Origin: Erpobdella octoculata
Taxonomy: Eukaryota > Annelida > Clitellata > Hirudinida > Erpobdellidae
Assembly: GCA_963978895.1 (NCBI GenBank)
Contig: OZ022241.1
Coordinates: 17,571,564 to 17,635,563, forward strand
Length of the DNA stretch: 64,000 nt
Direction of reading: 5' to 3'
Shown: positions 62,321 to 64,000 of the stretch, in pieces
Position numbering within the stretch: position 1 is the first letter of the stretch
Layout of the letters: the number at the start of each line of letters is the position of its first letter
Notes under the pieces: model-generated
Database searches by the model: none
Told to the model about the DNA's origin: nothing
Seen by the model: the letters and a program-made list of their open reading frames with translations, nothing else
Made by a program: the position numbers and the translations under genes

Positions 62321-63214
62321 ATGGTAAATGTGTTGACTGACTTGACGTTATCAGGGAGAAAGGAATTCAAAGAATTTGACCGCATGTAGTTCATTGGTCT
62401 CTTTAAGAGTGAATTTCTAATACTTCAGGTCACTACTCTTTTAATAAATTTGATTTAAAACAGGAAAATAAAATTGTGAAGAAACTTTCAAAATCGAAAA
62501 CAATAATACCGATTATAATTGCATAACTAAATATTAACTAAATATAATAAAATGTTTCATAATTTCTGCTCATGTATTTTATTTCTTGCTTTGTTTCTGA
62601 GGATGACCGGAAATCGTTGTTTTATAATTCTCACAATAACTCACAATAATAAGTTTTATTATAAATTCTTTATTATTATAAATTCTTTTTCTTAGTCCAT
62701 CATCATCATTACAACCATTTTTATATCCACAGAGAATCTATGAGTCATTTCCGCTGTTGAAGATTGGAGAAGCGCTGCACAAATAAGGAGGAAGCTAATT
62801 GAACCAAGTGTTAATAATTCTAGTAGCAGCATGGGGGTGGAAGTAGTCATGATGAAGCTGATGGTGGGGGTGGTGATGAGGATGGTGGTGGTGGTGATGA
62901 TGATGATGATAGTGGTGATGGTGATGGTGGTGGTAATGAGAATAGGGGTGATGAAAAGTGATGATGAGTAAGATGGTGACGGGGTAATGAGATCGCTTGC
63001 TCAATTTCTACTAAATTTAAACCCCACGCACAATTTAATTTTCTCATTTCCTTACTCTTAGTAAGTTTTTTTTTCAATCACTCGCTCAGCACATGCGCAC
63101 ATACCGGTATGTCTGGAGAGCATTGGAAGAAGTTCATTCTAGTGTAAACAATTTCCAAATTTAACAGGAATGGAAAAAGAAAGGAAGAAGGAAAATAAAA
63201 AATATATAGTGAAG
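62321..63214. other. Unassigned sequence with imperfect GGT/GAT repeat
   Basis: Segment 62832-62970 is an imperfect GGT/GAT repeat that reads as Gly-Asp-rich in one frame, flanked by stops. It may be low-complexity coding, but there is no support. Confidence 0.45.
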
Positions 63215-63266
63215 CAGCAAAGAGAGAAAGAGAGAGAAGAAAAAAAGAGAGAGAAAAAGAAAGAGA

Positions 63267-63334
<68 letters not shown>
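63215..63334. repeat. (GA)n microsatellite
   Basis: Pure GA from about 63269 to 63331, with a purine-rich lead-in. Confidence 0.95.
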
Positions 63335-63335
<1 letters not shown>

Positions 63336-64000
63336 AACAAGTTTAAAAGTAGAACAACATATAGACTATTATAGACGTTAGGAGCGAAAAGAAATCATTT
63401 CATCTGACACTGAGATAACATTCCAACGTTATCGAATTGTGGCATGCGCCGAACAAGCAAATTTTAATTTCGCTGATTTACGTTCAAATCTTTCACTTAT
63501 CTGTTCAACGAATTTAAAAAATTTAAATCCAGCATTCAAAATGGAGTTTGGTTCATCCGACCTTGAGCAGTAACTACTGATGATCACGGGGGGTGGGAGA
63601 CTTGGACATCATCGAGATAAATATGCTGTCCTTGCTCCTTGTGCTCCTTAGGCGTGTGGCAGAGTTATTGCGTTCACTTCATTGGTTACACATAATTTGT
63701 GCTTTATTCGGGTTTAATAGAACTCTCACAAATATAATATTTAAATAATTGAAAATTAATATTATACTGGTTTTTGGGTTCTTAGGTGTATTTTAACATT
63801 TATATTTTAAATATTATGCTTATTAATTATTAATACTTATTCTCGGGGTTCGTGAAGCTGTTCTGTGTCTTCCTTTTGCTGATGCACAATGGTAGGTATA
63901 AAATAGTCAAAGTAATGTATGATTTTTAAATCCCTTATATTTTAATTCACCGCTGATGTTGTCTGCTTGCTTGCTTGCTTATGAACCAATCTTGGAGGTA
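63335..64000. other. Unassigned right edge
   Basis: No gene recognised. A short (TTGC)n run lies at 63962-63980. Confidence 0.5.

Noticed and set aside
62832..62970. Gly-Asp-rich exon
   Set aside because: The frame is bounded by stops and the sequence is an imperfect GGT/GAT repeat. There is no splice or homology support.

Overview
The window is nuclear DNA of an AT-rich invertebrate animal. It has spliced genes with GT-AG introns, long (TA)n arrays, tRNA-derived SINE pieces and many transposons. A vesicular monoamine transporter exon implies a bilaterian. A lophotrochozoan such as an annelid is plausible, but the sequence alone does not settle the species.

Two host genes are recognised. 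The first coding exon of a vesicular monoamine transporter (SLC18/VMAT) lies on the minus strand at 4271-4406; its other exons must lie further left. A complete 20-exon orthologue of CCDC186 (CCCP-1 in nematodes) runs on the plus strand from 24526 to 46932 and encodes about 950 residues, or 974 if one 72-base cassette is kept. Both families are linked to amine or dense-core vesicles. No other host gene could be named.

The rest is mostly mobile DNA. 0.5-4.2 kb: a hAT-like element in the VMAT intron. 6.2-8.9 kb: two Helitron-like elements head to tail, with a third copy at 50.06-51.33 kb. 9.4-11.3 kb: a minus-strand LINE tail split by a second Helitron-like family. 11.7-14.9 kb: a broken LINE of the RTE-like type. 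14.9-23.1 kb: a CR1/Jockey-like LINE cut by three hAT elements, each with an 8-bp target duplication, plus another repeat and a 472-bp tandem duplication. 23.3-24.2 kb: MITEs. 24.5-46.9 kb: CCDC186, with MITEs, SINEs, TA arrays and transposon ends in its introns. 47.3-50.0 kb: a perfect palindrome and hAT/LINE remnants. 52.1-55.8 kb: an inverted pair of small LTR elements that carry a SAP-domain ORF and no polymerase. 56.3-56.8 kb: a second copy of the palindrome. 58.9-61.4 kb: a large inverted-repeat cluster built from an 18-bp GC-rich minisatellite. 61.4-64 kb: microsatellites and no recognisable gene.

The two observations most likely to be new are a recurring short coding motif (core AKWxxxFNxxCxKEY) that ends in (TA)n arrays at eight or more sites, twice as perfect head-to-head palindromes, and a young 1975-bp LTR element whose only ORF is a 522-residue acidic SAP-domain protein.
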